Below, piece after piece: positions 23,996 to 36,300 of a DNA stretch of 64,000 nt; within the stretch, counting starts at the first letter, position 1; the number at the start of each line of letters is the position of its first letter. The position numbers were made by a program, and so were the translations under genes. Under the pieces are notes generated by a model. It was not told the DNA's origin, made no database searches, and saw nothing but the letters and a program-made list of their open reading frames with translations. The stretch lies in NCBI GenBank assembly GCA_050084515.1, contig CM114271.1, positions 60,636,001 to 60,700,000 on the forward strand. Reading direction: 5' to 3'. Source of the stretch: Blasia pusilla (taxonomy: Eukaryota; Marchantiophyta; Marchantiopsida; Blasiales).

Positions 23996-24880
23996 TGCAA
24001 ATCCATATATAACTCTTAGAAATTCAAGCCTTGGAGAATTTAAGACAATAGAGAGGAGGGGTTTTCCTTAAAAAAGAGGCGAGCTGGGGATATTGAGTAG
24101 GGTGTAGTGAGTATTTTTAATCATTTAGATTTTCCACAACAAGGAAGGAGGAGTTTTGGGGGGATTCTTTTAAAAATAAGAAAGAGGTTTGTACATTAGA
24201 GATTAAGAAGGGGATTAAGGGAGGTAAACTAGTTTGTTCGTTGGGCTTGACTATTTCTCCTATTAGGGGTGAAGGATTTTTATTGATTGAAATGAAGAGA
24301 TGAGGATGGAATACTCAAATGAGGAGGTGAAAAAGACAATTTGAGAAAAATTATAGAGATGTAAAGAAATAAGATTGGAGTTTGTTGTGACCGTGCATCG
24401 CATGCACACACCAACTAGAGCTTTTGAATCATGCATTGCAAGGACACACCAACTAGCACTATCAAAACCACAAAAGTATTTCTACAAGAGGAAAAAAACA
24501 TCTCTTCTCTTGGGATCAAACCTTGTAGCATAAGAAAATTCACATATCATCTTACCTTTTTGAGATATTTCTGAGATTTACACACACATTAAATCTACCT
24601 ATTATCCACACAACATAGGCCTTCCCTTTCCTTTTTAAAGTTAAAATCATCTTAATATTAATAAATATCATATCATATCATATCCTTTTCAACATTTATT
24701 GAGATTTGTATAGCTCTGTATCTACACCTAAAGGCGTATACGTAATAAGCATGTTCCGTTATTCCGGTAGAGAAGGACTATTTTAATTTAATACATTGTG
24801 AGTCAAGACTTATCTCTTATGCTCATTTTATATTATATTTTTTGATGGAGAGTAGATTGATATGAGAACCATTGGATCCC
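23996..24880. other. AT-rich spacer upstream of the HMA gene, no gene seen
   Basis: No coding signal. A short repeated phrase (GCACACACCAACTAG-like) occurs near 24403-24418 and 24440-24454. Base composition switches sharply to GC-rich at about 24900. Confidence 0.5.
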
Positions 24881-24891
24881 ATCCCGAGGGT

Positions 24892-24900
24892 TATATATAT
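24892..24900 (+). promoter_or_regulatory. Probable TATA box of the HMA gene
   Basis: TATATATAT lies at the boundary between AT-rich spacer and a GC-rich leader, about 340 bases before the first in-frame ATG. Transcription would start near 24925. Position and sequence are the only evidence. Confidence 0.45.
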
Positions 24901-25238
24901 AGCCGTGGTAAATCGGAGCTGTGGTAAGGTACATAGGAGCTCGCGGCCCTTTTTTAAAGGGCGGCGACGGTACTGCCACTCTCTGTGAAGCGCCTTCTAC
25001 AACTCTCGCGCTTCGAGTTCCGGCGAGGGAGCGGGAGGAGGCCGCGGACTCGGCGCGACAGAGTGAGGCGCGGGCGTGGTTGGGGGCTGGGGGAGCGGGG
25101 ACGGCGCGGGAAGCGGGAGGAGGCCGCGGCGGAAGGAGCGCGAGGCGAGGCGCGGTGGGCAAGGGAGGAAGAGGATGCGCGTGCGTGTGTTTATGGTGAC
25201 AGTGGAAGCGCGGGGCTCGGGTGGCGTTTGATACCGGT

Positions 25239-28200
25239 ATGGTGGGATTCCTTGGATCCAGAGTTGCCCGCAGATCGTCAGGACCGCCTCTTGGTTCCAC
25301 GTGGGACTATGGGGGCTTTCCAATGTATTCATGTCGCGATGTTTACGGTCGGAGTCTTCAACGAGGTGGCCTTGTTCCTCTTTATCTAGCTCCGAGTATC
25401 TATGAGTATCCGGCTCTGCCGGGCTCCGCGTCTGATATCTCCCTAGACGGGCGCAGCAAGAAGTGGAATGAAGTTACTCTCATCTATTTTGTCCTCGGAC
25501 TCATAGTTTTCGCGATCCTCGGCAAGTTTACACAGGTGCGAATGACGAGGCTCCTGCATTCCACTGTTCTGTCGGACGTCTTTCGATCACCGTAGTCCAC
25601 TTACTTTCGAATGGTCGTCGTGAGGGCCGCTTTCATTAGCAGTAGACGATTCTGGTTTCGGGTTCAATTCCATCAATGATTGATCGTGGAAGTGCAGGAT
25701 TTGCTCAAGTCGCGAAAACGTAGATCGACTTCTCGAGCACAGGAGAATTCTCATCTTCCTTCTGTGGATAAGGTATGACCGCTGTGGACATCAGCTGCGT
25801 GCGACTTCCATTCAGATGCCCCTTTGCGAGCTCAATGCAGACGGTTTACTCATCGTTTCAGTACTTCTGAATGCTCATTTGTATTTGTATTCTCAGGTCT
25901 TTTACTTTGAGCCCGAGTCACTGGTTATAATAAAACCCGAAGGCGGAAAAGGAAGCATAATCTCAGGTGCTGCCAAGCCCACTGTTGTGGTCATTGATCC
26001 TGCTGGGAAATCTGAGGTACGTAGGAGTGTTACTGTCGCGTTTTGGATTTTCATGTCTGCTGCAATCACTTGCTCTTGATGGCATTGCATACTAGGACCC
26101 CAAAAGCTTATACCCGGGATAAACTATACCCCTCATCCCTTACCCGTGCTATTTGCATATAGTCACCGCAGTGCTAGACAGATTGCTGATGTCGTATGGC
26201 TTTTCATCACAGGCGAAGAAGGCCGAAAAACCGAAAGAGGAAAAGAAAGAGGAGAAGAAGGTCGCATTTTGGCATCCCGTGACTGCATCGCTCCCTTGCT
26301 CTGAATTGCACTGCATGCGAGGATCGTGAAAGCTGGATATGAGATAGCCAAAGCCCTTCCCTGTGCTAATGTTCATACATGAATACCGCGATTGGAGATA
26401 GTAAGTTGATAATGTTTGCTCTTCATCTCAGGTGATCAAACAGGAACCAAAAAAGGAGGACAACTCGAAGAAGAATTCGAAGGACGAATCGCAGTCCCGT
26501 CCAGTGAACAAGCAAGTAGCCTTGAAGGTGCCAATGTGTTGCGCGGAGTGCGAATTGACTGCGGCGGAAGCCCTTATGACGGTCCCTGGTACGTAACTTA
26601 GCCTCCACTCGTGCAAGTCTATTTAGAGTAGAACGTGAACAATGCCCAGCCTGAAGGACGTTGTGAAACCTTGTCAGTCCAGCCGGCTCTTTGAAGATCC
26701 TTCTTCCAGCGCCGAAAGGCACTCTATCAAGTCTTTCTGAAATATTGGTTTCCCGTCCTGTTTGATGAATGCTTAATGACTCTCACTTCCTCGGTAGGAG
26801 ACAGTTGAAAATGTTGATTCCTACGTTCTGAGAAAGATCGAGGTACTCAACTCAGAAGTGAATTCTAAGTCTATACTCACACACAAGGACGATAGAAACA
26901 CGTAGGTAATTTCCTTTTCTCTGTGACTGATCCCATTGTGGTAACCACCGAAGAATCGGAAGTTAACGTCCCTACATATTTTCTCACTTAGGAGTTCTGC
27001 CTACTAGTAGGTTAGACCACGTATACATGGTAGCATTGAGGTGAGGTTTTGAGTGTAGAATGCCCGTGTCATGTCTGCACTTAGCTCAGGTGTGTGGGCA
27101 TCTGAGCTTATTGCCTTAACCCTGCCCATAAACATTTCATGCCTAAGGTGCATGATTAGAAATGACTCTAGATGGGAGTTTTCAAAATTAATAAATCCAG
27201 CTTCCCAAGAGCACAATATTCTTGTACAATACTCCCTTGCCTACTCGCTTTTATGACAATTAGATTTGAGCTATATAGTGAAAATAGCATCATCCAAAGG
27301 GACTTATAACAGACCAAATTTACCTTCTGGATTCCCATACACAACTGTGGAGTAAGAATGAAGTTCAACGCATGAAAGATTCCTCAAATAATACTAACTG
27401 TCATCAGATTTCAGGAAAAAAATATGAGTGATGTCCCCAAGATATTTAAACAGAAGCCACTGTCAAAGATGAGTTGCAAGCAAAGAGGAAAGGGCTGTCT
27501 CTGATGGATTGAGGAGCTTTGCCACTCACAGTGTCTACTTGCTGAATCAGCTTCTGACTTGGTAAACGCATCACACGAATCTACTAAGTTCTTGTAAACT
27601 GAAGGAGTTATTCAGTCCCACAATCTTCTGGACATGCATGGTGTTTGTTAATAGTGTTGCAAACTTGCATGAGCTCGTAGGAAATCTGGTCAAGTAAAGT
27701 GCAAGCTAAGAGTAGTGAAAGTAAGAAAATTGGGCCTATTGCCTTAGAAGTGTCACCAGCTTCTGTGTTTGGATTAGTTCCTGAAACCATTAATTGAAAG
27801 CTGCTGTAGAAATCATGTCATGGGACAAGATAGGGGTTTGATAGAGACTTGCTTGTATTAATCTTATAAGATTGGATCTCTTAAATCAGTGTCTTAAGAA
27901 TAAGTTTCTTGAAAGTAGAGCACAGATTGTTCTGTGTGTATGGAATTGATGGATGCTTTGGTGATGGCTTGTGCGGAGGAAACCTTGGTAGACTCAATGA
28001 GCTACGTCCTAGGAGACAAGCTGTTTATCCCAATAAAGGAGTCCAAAATTAGCTCTCACCCATGGTTTGGAAGAGAAATGGGCATGTGCTAGTGGGAAGA
28101 CGTGGTTTAATGTATGCAAACCTTGGCAACACTACGAAGCAGGAAAGCTTGAATGTGAGAAACTTGTAGCTCAACGTCTGACTTCTATAGTGTCTTAAAA

Positions 28201-29880
28201 AGCCGATTACATGACTCACTGGAAGTTGAGTGTTATGTGCCTGGTTTGAATGATTATAGAAAAGGTAATCCTTTCCAACAATGTTTTCCAATTTCAGTTC
28301 AAATAGCAACTTTTTCTTGCTCTTTACTACTTTATATCTGCACACGTGTTTGTTGGTGGTCTATGCCCACATTCACCTAGTGTTAATACATCTATGCACA
28401 GCTTCTGTTGTAGCTGAGTGGTGCTGAGTTCATTTGTGGAGACTGTCTCGTAGGGTTTGGAGGCTCAGTAACAGTGTACCGAATTTAATCCTCAATAATA
28501 ATGGGAATACTATCTTATGATAGTATTCTTCTCTTAGGGGAAAATAGTTTACACTTTAGGTGACAGTTGTTGAGCCAAAGACTTTTAAATTGAAAGAAAA
28601 GTTCTACTGACCCTGCTTCTTCTCCCGTCTTCCTTTTCCATAAAAAAATCCTTAGGTTGCAGTGGTGGATTGCACAAAGAGCAAGCACAATTGATCATGT
28701 CCTTTCAACTCTCACCTCTACAATGCCCATATCTGATCTGTCAGGATAGATTCTGAGGACTGGTTATTGCCAGATGGCCATCTTGAATGATTACATCCTC
28801 ACTAGCTCATGGCAGATGGCCTAGTGTAGTTGAAGTCTACCAGAACTTGTCTTCTTGTAGTCATCAAAGACTGCATTTGTGGTGTGCCTCATTCCTGTTT
28901 CAGGGGACATTGTTTGCCAGGTCCTATAGTTGCAATCCGAAGTGTGTTTATCTGTATCTCGAAAACTGTATAGTTGGCTTTCTTCCGATGATTTCCTTTT
29001 GCTCAGTAATTGAAGTGATGATCCCCGGAACATGCCTTTAGCCTCACATTTCTCAATCCCTTATGGCATCTGCACCACATGAAAGTAGGCGGCTTCTACC
29101 CGTGACACAAAATTTGCAAATGAGCTATTAGTGGCTAAAGAATGTGAAATTTGAATGACAATTATCAAAATGTTCAACTTTCCCATGTCTTGTAATCTCA
29201 GCCAAAGACTTTCTGATGGAAAGATCTGATAGCTAAAGTTCTCCTGGTTTTCTTACTGCCTATTGGGTCTATGCTCCAGTAATGATGTTAGCAATGGTTT
29301 CTCATCATGAGAAACAAAACTTCTTTTCATGTACCCTGTCTTCTTTGAGAGCGGTACTCTACAACAGTTTATGGCATAGTGTCTTCAGTACGAGAGTTTT
29401 AAAGTTCAATTGCATCTTACCTTACTTCACTGGATACTTGGGTAGCAAAGCTGGGACTTCAGAGATAGTAGAAATAGAAGTTGGGTCTGTAAGAGAGGTT
29501 AGTCAAAGTCATGATGTGGGTCACCACATGGTACCTTATCATGTTGGATTGTTTCTATGTATTTGTGTATTTGTAATAGAATAAGCTACTGTTGATATAA
29601 ACTATGTGTGATACGAAATTTTGAATTGAAGTCACCTGAAGCACGAAAATGAAGTCTCTATCCTGGCTATCCATTCTTCACTTTTTGTATTTCAGAAGAC
29701 CATTCAAACGAGTCACTCTCTGACATTTTGTTAATACTGCTACCAGGTGTGCTAGATGTGGAATGTGACCACAAGAATGAAAAGGTAACAGCGACAGTGC
29801 GGGGAGACATTCCTGCTTCGGATCTCCTCCTCAAGTGCAGATCTCATAAGCTTTTCAGAAAGTCAGATTATTGGAAGTGA
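25239..29880 (+). CDS. Membrane-anchored HMA-domain (heavy-metal-associated) protein, 5 exons
   Basis: Predicted exons are 25239-25535, 25897-26016, 26213-26260, 26432-26588 and 29747-29880, giving 251 residues. Introns 1-3 are phase 0, intron 4 is phase 1, and all are GT-AG. The last intron is 3.2 kb. The start is the first ATG after an in-frame TGA at 25197. Residues about 1-75 are Gly/Ser/Tyr-rich. Residues about 80-97 are hydrophobic (LIYFVLGLIVFAILG), a likely membrane span. A Lys/Glu-rich linker (about 140-180) leads to an HMA domain (about 185-250) with VALKVPMCCAECELTAAEAL, where CAEC is the metal-binding CxxC, then PGVLDVECDHKNEKVTA across the last junction. HMA domains bind copper, zinc or similar ions. 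There is no C-terminal CaaX box (it ends YWK), unlike typical plant HIPPs. The intron 3 donor is weak (GTCGCA); GTGACT at 26279, in the same phase, is an alternative that adds six residues. Metal binding is well supported by motif; the membrane topology is inferred. Confidence 0.78.
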
Positions 29881-32800
29881 CCATATGATAGACTTTGCCT
29901 GGAAACTTCAACTTCATGGAATCACCAGTAACTTCACAACCGGTTCAATCTAGATCGTTGTGTGAGAAATCCACAATTTATTCAAAGATAAAATTGGACG
30001 GTCACTTATCTTGAGAAGCCCTAGAACTGTACACTACTGTCAGCAAACAAGTGCTAATGTAGTTCTTTTTTAGTTAGCTCTTCGACAGAACTGGTGTACA
30101 TAAGCTTTGTAGTCCTGTAGATGTTTAGTAGGTAATTCTTGGCAATTGTATATGGATGACGTTGATGGTCCGCTAGCGGATCTCTTGTTTCCAAGAGTTC
30201 ACAGGTATGTACTTAAGATCTTGTGACCAAAAAAATTGTAGTGAAACGACCCCCTTCAAATGCGTTGGTATGATCAGGTACATCTGCCATCATCTACTTG
30301 TTTCAAGTTTTGATAAAAATTCCTGCAAATCATTTGTCTACATTTGGGTGGATGAAGTCAACGTGTGGCCACTCTCCTTTCAACTAAAATGTTCATAAAT
30401 CAGCGTCACTTTCTTGGCTCGACTTGTCAATGCATCTGAAAACGCACTGCTCCTAACTGGGAATTCCCGGATTGATTGATATCTTCAGATGATATCCTAT
30501 GTTGGGTTTAGTAAGAAAAAGAAAGACAAATTTAGGTATATTTCAGAGGTCTTGTCCATCATATTTGGTTCATGAGGTGTTAGAAACGGAAAGACAGTTT
30601 ACAGGTTCGGCACCCTCGGCCATCGGTGTTTGGTAGTCTGGTCCCTAATCGAATTTTTCCTAACCCGAAGCTATTTCACTATAGGATTGGTCATGCAGGT
30701 GTGTGTGGGGGCTGAATGCATGCATGCATGCCGCCCCACATCAATTTAAGGAGAGGGTCCTCAGCAAAACGGGATATGTGCCGAGATCGCCGTTGGGCTG
30801 CCACGGATATGGCCGAACATCCGGTGGACGATTAGGGCGGGGTTCATTACTTGGGTAAACGTTGGGCTGCCACAATCGGCCACTGCAGGAAAGTGTATAG
30901 TCAGTCGGGGACTGAGCGGAGCCTTTTTCTGATCCAAGAAGCTCCTTCACGAGTGACGCAGACGGAAGGAAAAACGTGGCAGAGAAAGAAGATGGCTACC
31001 GAGATTTCCTAATTCTCCCAATGTGATTAAATGCGGTGAAAGCCAGGTGCGGGCTACATCCTAAAATCATCCCAACGCACTTGCGAGTATTCCTGCTGAA
31101 CAACCGCTGGCTATGCAGGGCCCACCTGTCACATATGTACCTTGCAAGAAAAAAAAAATGTCGTAAGGGTTTGCAAGGAAAATTTATCAACAGCATCCCC
31201 TCCACTTTCAGACGGTCATTCCAAGTTACTACCATGAAAATTTCTCAGCTCTAGCTTGGAACTTCTATGCTTTTATCATACGAACGAATTAGCTCGAGGT
31301 TTGCTGCGGTATGCAACCAAATCCTTACGACACAAACACAGGATCTTCAAGTTTGGCCAGGGTCAGAGTGACTCCCGAACATACTACCTTCAACACGGTA
31401 ATTTGTCACTCCGAGTGTGATGGGGCTTTCTCTTGCAATTATAGGTGTATGCATTGAGATGCAAATTCACTTCGGAGCTAGGTTTTGTGTAGGATACGAA
31501 ACGGTCACAGTAAGTCAGTAGTAGTCGTTTTTGGCTTATAGGGATATGCTTTGTCTTCTCAAAGACGGATTACTTCCCATTGCTGTGGGGTGTGTACTCA
31601 CCACAATCTTGAAAGAAAATGTTAAGGTGAGTTAAAAGGATCCCTTCAGTCGCCCATTTGAAGAGAAACTCATGCTGCTCTCTCCCTATTAAAGGTGGGT
31701 CGAAATGATTCCTATTTGCCCACGTGAAAGAGAAAATCACGTCTTGCTCATTATCCATGTCATGGGGAAGAAACTATGCGGAGTAATACAAGCTGACGTC
31801 AAATGGAGAGAAGAAACTCTTAGATAGTCTCTTTGCCAATCCTGTTCATCATTGAGTATCCAATAAAATCTGCCCACGGGACTTATGGGTCCACGCATCA
31901 CACAACGTGGTTGAACTTCTCTTGTGCCCACCTGGTGGGAAGTCATGATGTTGTTTGGTCGAATCCCTACCGAAAGTGGTCAAATGAGAAGGGTTTCAAC
32001 GCCATTGTGTTGTGATTGAGATTTTACGATATATTCTCAATATTTCTATTTTATGTCTCGTGACCTATTAACTTGTTCAATGGTTATTAAGGAGTATGTG
32101 TAGGCAAATTAGCGGTTTGTGGCTATCTTTGGGAGGAGCACTATGGAGATTTCCCAAGGGTGAAAAGATGGGTCCCAAGAACTTTCTCACATTGAGTCTT
32201 GGAAGCATCATTTCTACCATAGTTTGGTGAAGAGCTCGGATGTTGGATTTCTTCATGTCAAAGGCACGGCCATGGCTCCACTGTGTATATGTTAGATGAA
32301 GAGAAGAGTTGGACCAATTTGCCATTCTTTTATATGGTCTTGATTCACATTTATGAGCTTATATATTTGTACACATGTTTCTATGTACTTGGAAGATTGG
32401 TGCTCTATATGTGTGTACAATGATGTAAGTTGTATAGCAACAAGGAAGATTTCCAAGTGAAGATAGAGCTTATAATTTTTTAGTTTTGAAAATTTGTGAG
32501 ATGGAAGGGGTCCATGCAAATGATCATAATGAGTCATCATAATGAGTCAATGCCCCGTGGGTAGAAAATGAGACAAAAAATTTCTCTGATCGGCATGTGA
32601 AATATTTACTTGAGTATTTTCTTAAAAAATTCCCGAGGTAAAAGATTCTATGCAAGAAATCCCATCAATTTTCAATGTTAATAGACAAGCAAATTTTTTT
32701 GTTAAAAAAAAAGATCTTATGAAATTAAAGATTTGCTTTGTGATTTTGAATTCATGGAAGATTTTAAGGAGAATCCTCATTGTAAGTTGATTGCTCAAGA

Positions 32801-35199
32801 TTCAAATCGGGTAAGTAATTCCTTTGATTGATTTTCTAGCTTATGTTAAATATTTAATCTTGGAGAGTACTACCATTGGTTGTGATTAAAAAAATTAGCC
32901 TATAGTTATACCATTATTTATGAAATTTGATCATAAAAGGGCTTTGAGCATATGACTATTGTTTGGTAGGAGAGGTTTCTTGAATATAGGTTGGTGGATT
33001 CTCAAATATATCGTTTAGTATAAAGATTAAATAAGTCACATGTAGGACATGGACATATCAAAGACTTGTTCATGGGGTGCTACAAAAACTTATGATGGGT
33101 AATATCTTAGAGGAGGAAGAGTTAATGCAATTCGTCATCTTACAAAATTGATATACAAAGTAGCATTGAGTTGAAAAAATGGTGGGCTCTTACTTACAAA
33201 TCTTGCCCAACTTAAATTTTAGAGAAGCAAGAGTTTTGTTTGTCAAACTTTGTTACAAGAATGTCATATGAGGATTACAATGATAAGGAAATTATAGAGT
33301 CTTGACTTGAAATTTGGAAGGCTCCTTATATAATATTACATCAAATATGCACCAATAATATGCTCTACAAGGTTGGGAAAGCAAGCACTATTGGGGAATA
33401 GCACAGAATTATGATTGTTGCAACTAGGTGTTAAATTATGACTGTCATCATTCGAAAGATTTTCACATTCAAGGATGGGGAAAACATCTTATTTCTAGAG
33501 AAAGAAAATATGTTTAATTTGTAATAGAAGCATATAACTTTTGTGAAAGGACATTGAGTGTAGAGAAATTGGGATTTTTTTCCCACAACAACCTTTGGCT
33601 TTTATGTTGACATAGTTCAAGAGTAAAAGCATCAAATTTTTTTGCATGAAAGATTTAAAAAAATCACGTGAGTGATAATTGAAGACTTACACATAGTGCC
33701 ATTGAGTGGGTAGACTAGGATGCAAGACAAATAGACTTGGAGACAACAGAGTAGGTCTAAGGGTTTGTTCTTCATGTAAATATCTACTTGCTAGTAAGAG
33801 AATGATTTTCATGTTGTGGTTTGGACCACACCAAATAATTCATTTTCCCCCTTTTTTTAAGGTTTTATTTAAAGGGAGGCATCCAAGTGTTGTAAAGAAG
33901 AGGACCAAAAGAAACCATAAAAAGCTGAACTTATTGAAAAAAAATCTATGATGCAACTTTGGTGGTTGTGTTGAACTGTGCCATGATAATTTTCTTTTAA
34001 AGAGCATATGGTGGGATTTACAAGGCTTGTAATAGTGCCTCATAACATCCTTCAAGTGGGAAGTGGGCATTTCCATTTTTACATCCCATGAGGCCCCACT
34101 TGGAGATGCTTAAATTCCAAGGCTCATACTACTTTCTATCACAAGTAGGTATGAGAGGGAAGACAACCACCAAGAAGAGAGATCAAATGACATCACAGTT
34201 GTCAATGGGGTCCGATTCTTTTCCATTAAATGTTTGAGTAATTTGATGACTTTATTATTAGTAAGGTGTGTCATTAGGATAAGATGATATAAATGCAAAA
34301 CAAGATATTTATGATTGCACAACATGACCTTTGCCCACCCCCAAATGTAAGATGCAAAAATATATTTTCTCCTTGGAAGTGATAATTGCACATGAGTTTC
34401 CAATAACGTGTTTCTCAAGTACAAAATTTTTGGAGGCGTATGAAGTAACATATGTTGAGCATCTGGATAAATCCATCGGAAGTGATCCAACACATTACAC
34501 AAATAATTTTATAGCCCGTGCCATAAGGGAGACCAATAATCATGTTGCCCAAAAGTTCATTTGTTTTTTTGGTTGGCGATGTGAATCAAAGAGGTGTTTA
34601 CAGACTAAGAAGCAATCCTCCCTTAATAGTATAGATGACATGCTGTAATATACTCAGTCAACATTAAGTGTCAAGTGATTATAAATATAATCAAGTACTT
34701 TGTCAAGAAATATTGTATGGATAGAATAGGACATGTCATATGATGGCCTTCATGAAACTATTTGGATTGATATGAGGTGTGAAAAATCCTCACGAATACT
34801 TTGTTTGAAATTGAAAATTTGACAAACTTTCCATCCACAAAGATCTGGAAAAGGAAAAAATAAAATTCCACCTCCCCATTTTTACATGGGAAAGAAACAA
34901 ACCCCTTCAAATTTATCCAAAGGGATCCAAGCCACCCTGTTTTACACCCAACAACATATATGAAAACCCATCCAATCATCCAAACCACCTTGTTTTACAC
35001 CGAATAACATATCGAAAAACCCATCCACATCCCCACAAGCACGACCTTCAAGGCATCCCAACAGAAAATGAAATGATCCATGACGTGAAAAAACTACTCA
35101 ATCATGACAAAAAAAGAGAAAATCTTCCACCAATAGAAGAGACAACCTGCCCAACCACATAACGGGCCCCTATACACATGGCCTATTATAAAAAGCTCC
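29881..35199. other. Spacer downstream of the HMA gene, no gene seen
   Basis: The first few hundred bases are probably the 3' UTR of the HMA gene. Near 30792 and 30860, CGTTGGGCTGCCAC occurs twice and is found again near 37110 as CGTTGGGCCGCCAC, which suggests a dispersed repeat. Diverged tandem copies of about 75 bases (near 31618-31760) and 58 bases (near 34930-35025) are visible. No frame carries a recognisable motif. Confidence 0.5.
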
Positions 35200-36300
35200 G
35201 TTTCTCATGCACATACCACTTTACCCATCCCATCACCTCAACCCCCTTAAATACGACCTGGCCAACTGCACCACAAATCCAAAGTTACCATTATTTATTT
35301 ATCTATCCCACCGCATGCTCATCACCCAACTCTCCTGCGCTGTAACCTGCCTCCATCTCGTCCCACCCTATACCGCCCCGCCCCGCCCCGCCCCGCCACG
35401 AACACAGACCCTCACTGGGTTCCAGCATCCCACGAAGAAGGCCAGCAACCGACGAGCAAAGGGTCTTGAAGGGGATGATTCGGCGGCGACGCGAGGGACT
35501 CCTCTCCTGCTTCAGAGCAGAGCGGAGCGGAGCGGAGGAGAGGAGTGGGAGTGTGAGAGGGCGCATGCAAAGAAAGAAAAATGTCTATTACGTGAGGGGT
35601 GCGGTGACTCGACTCGACTCGAGAGCGTGAGAGTGAGAGTGCGCATGCAAAGAAAGAAGATGTTTATTATTATTACGTGAGAGGTGCGGTGACTCGACTC
35701 GCGACCGATTGAGAGGGTGTGAGATTGTGAAAGTGCGAGAGCGAGAGAGTGAGAGGAGCGTCTGACTCGACGTAGAGGTTGGGCATCTTCCCGAGAGAGT
35801 CGAGTCGGTGAGAAGAGGGTGGGCACTCCCTGAGAGAGGGGTCACGGGTGAGTGAGTGAGTGAGTGAATGCTTGAAACGGAGCCAGGAACTCACGCTCGA
35901 GCTCCACAGGCTCCACATCGTCGTCGTCGTCGCGGGACAGCACATTCACTTTTGGGATGTGGGGCCATCATTTTCAAGGATGGACGGATCTTGGCCAGTG
36001 CTTTTCAGTCGGATCGTGGACGGATCTCTTCACGCCTCTCCTCATCATCATCATAAATAATAGTGCATGCACCGAAAGTTGCCCACTTTCCTTCCTTCCT
36101 TCATCCTCCTCATTTTCTCGACTTCGGCAGAAAGTACGGCGTTTCGTTGTCGTGCCACCGGCTGGACCGGTGCTAGTATTATCTCGCGCGTTTCATTCGA
36201 CCAGAGCTGGGTCGCTGCCAGATCCAGCTCCAGTCAAAACCTCTAATCGAATCAAACACGCTAAACAATGTTTGGGGTGTGGTGTAAACACATAAACATC
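35200..36300. other. GC-rich island with short tandem repeats
   Basis: An isolated GC-rich block inside AT-rich DNA. It contains a CCCCG run (35373-35397), GGAGC repeats near 35518, an 80-bp tandem duplication (35551-35700), a GTC run (about 35918-35933) and ATC repeats near 36040. Frames exist on both strands, the longest 157 codons at 35207-35680 (+), but they are Arg/Ser/Pro-rich and match no family I know. It could be a promoter or first exon of an untraced gene, or a non-coding RNA locus. Confidence 0.45.
35551..35700. repeat. Tandem duplication, about 80 bp
   Basis: Copies at about 35551-35619 and 35631-35700 share GCGCATGCAAAGAAAGAA and GGTGCGGTGACTCGACTC. The second has extra TTA units. 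Confidence 0.85.

Noticed and set aside
24833-25300. Long - strand frame opposite exon 1 of the HMA gene (155 codons)
   Set aside because: Low-complexity Pro/Ala/Arg text produced by GC-rich sequence; the + strand model has splice signals and a recognisable domain.
26795-26850. Possible extra HMA exon ending in AAAGATCGAG before GTACTC
   Set aside because: Joining it after exon 4 in the required phase gives an early stop; exon 4 joins 29747 to give a complete HMA domain.
34331-34648. 105-codon + strand frame
   Set aside because: No recognisable motif, overlaps a frame of similar length on the other strand, and has no splice or promoter context.
35207-35680. 157-codon + strand frame in the GC-rich island
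   Set aside because: Composition follows the tandem repeats and no family is recognised; kept only as part of the island.
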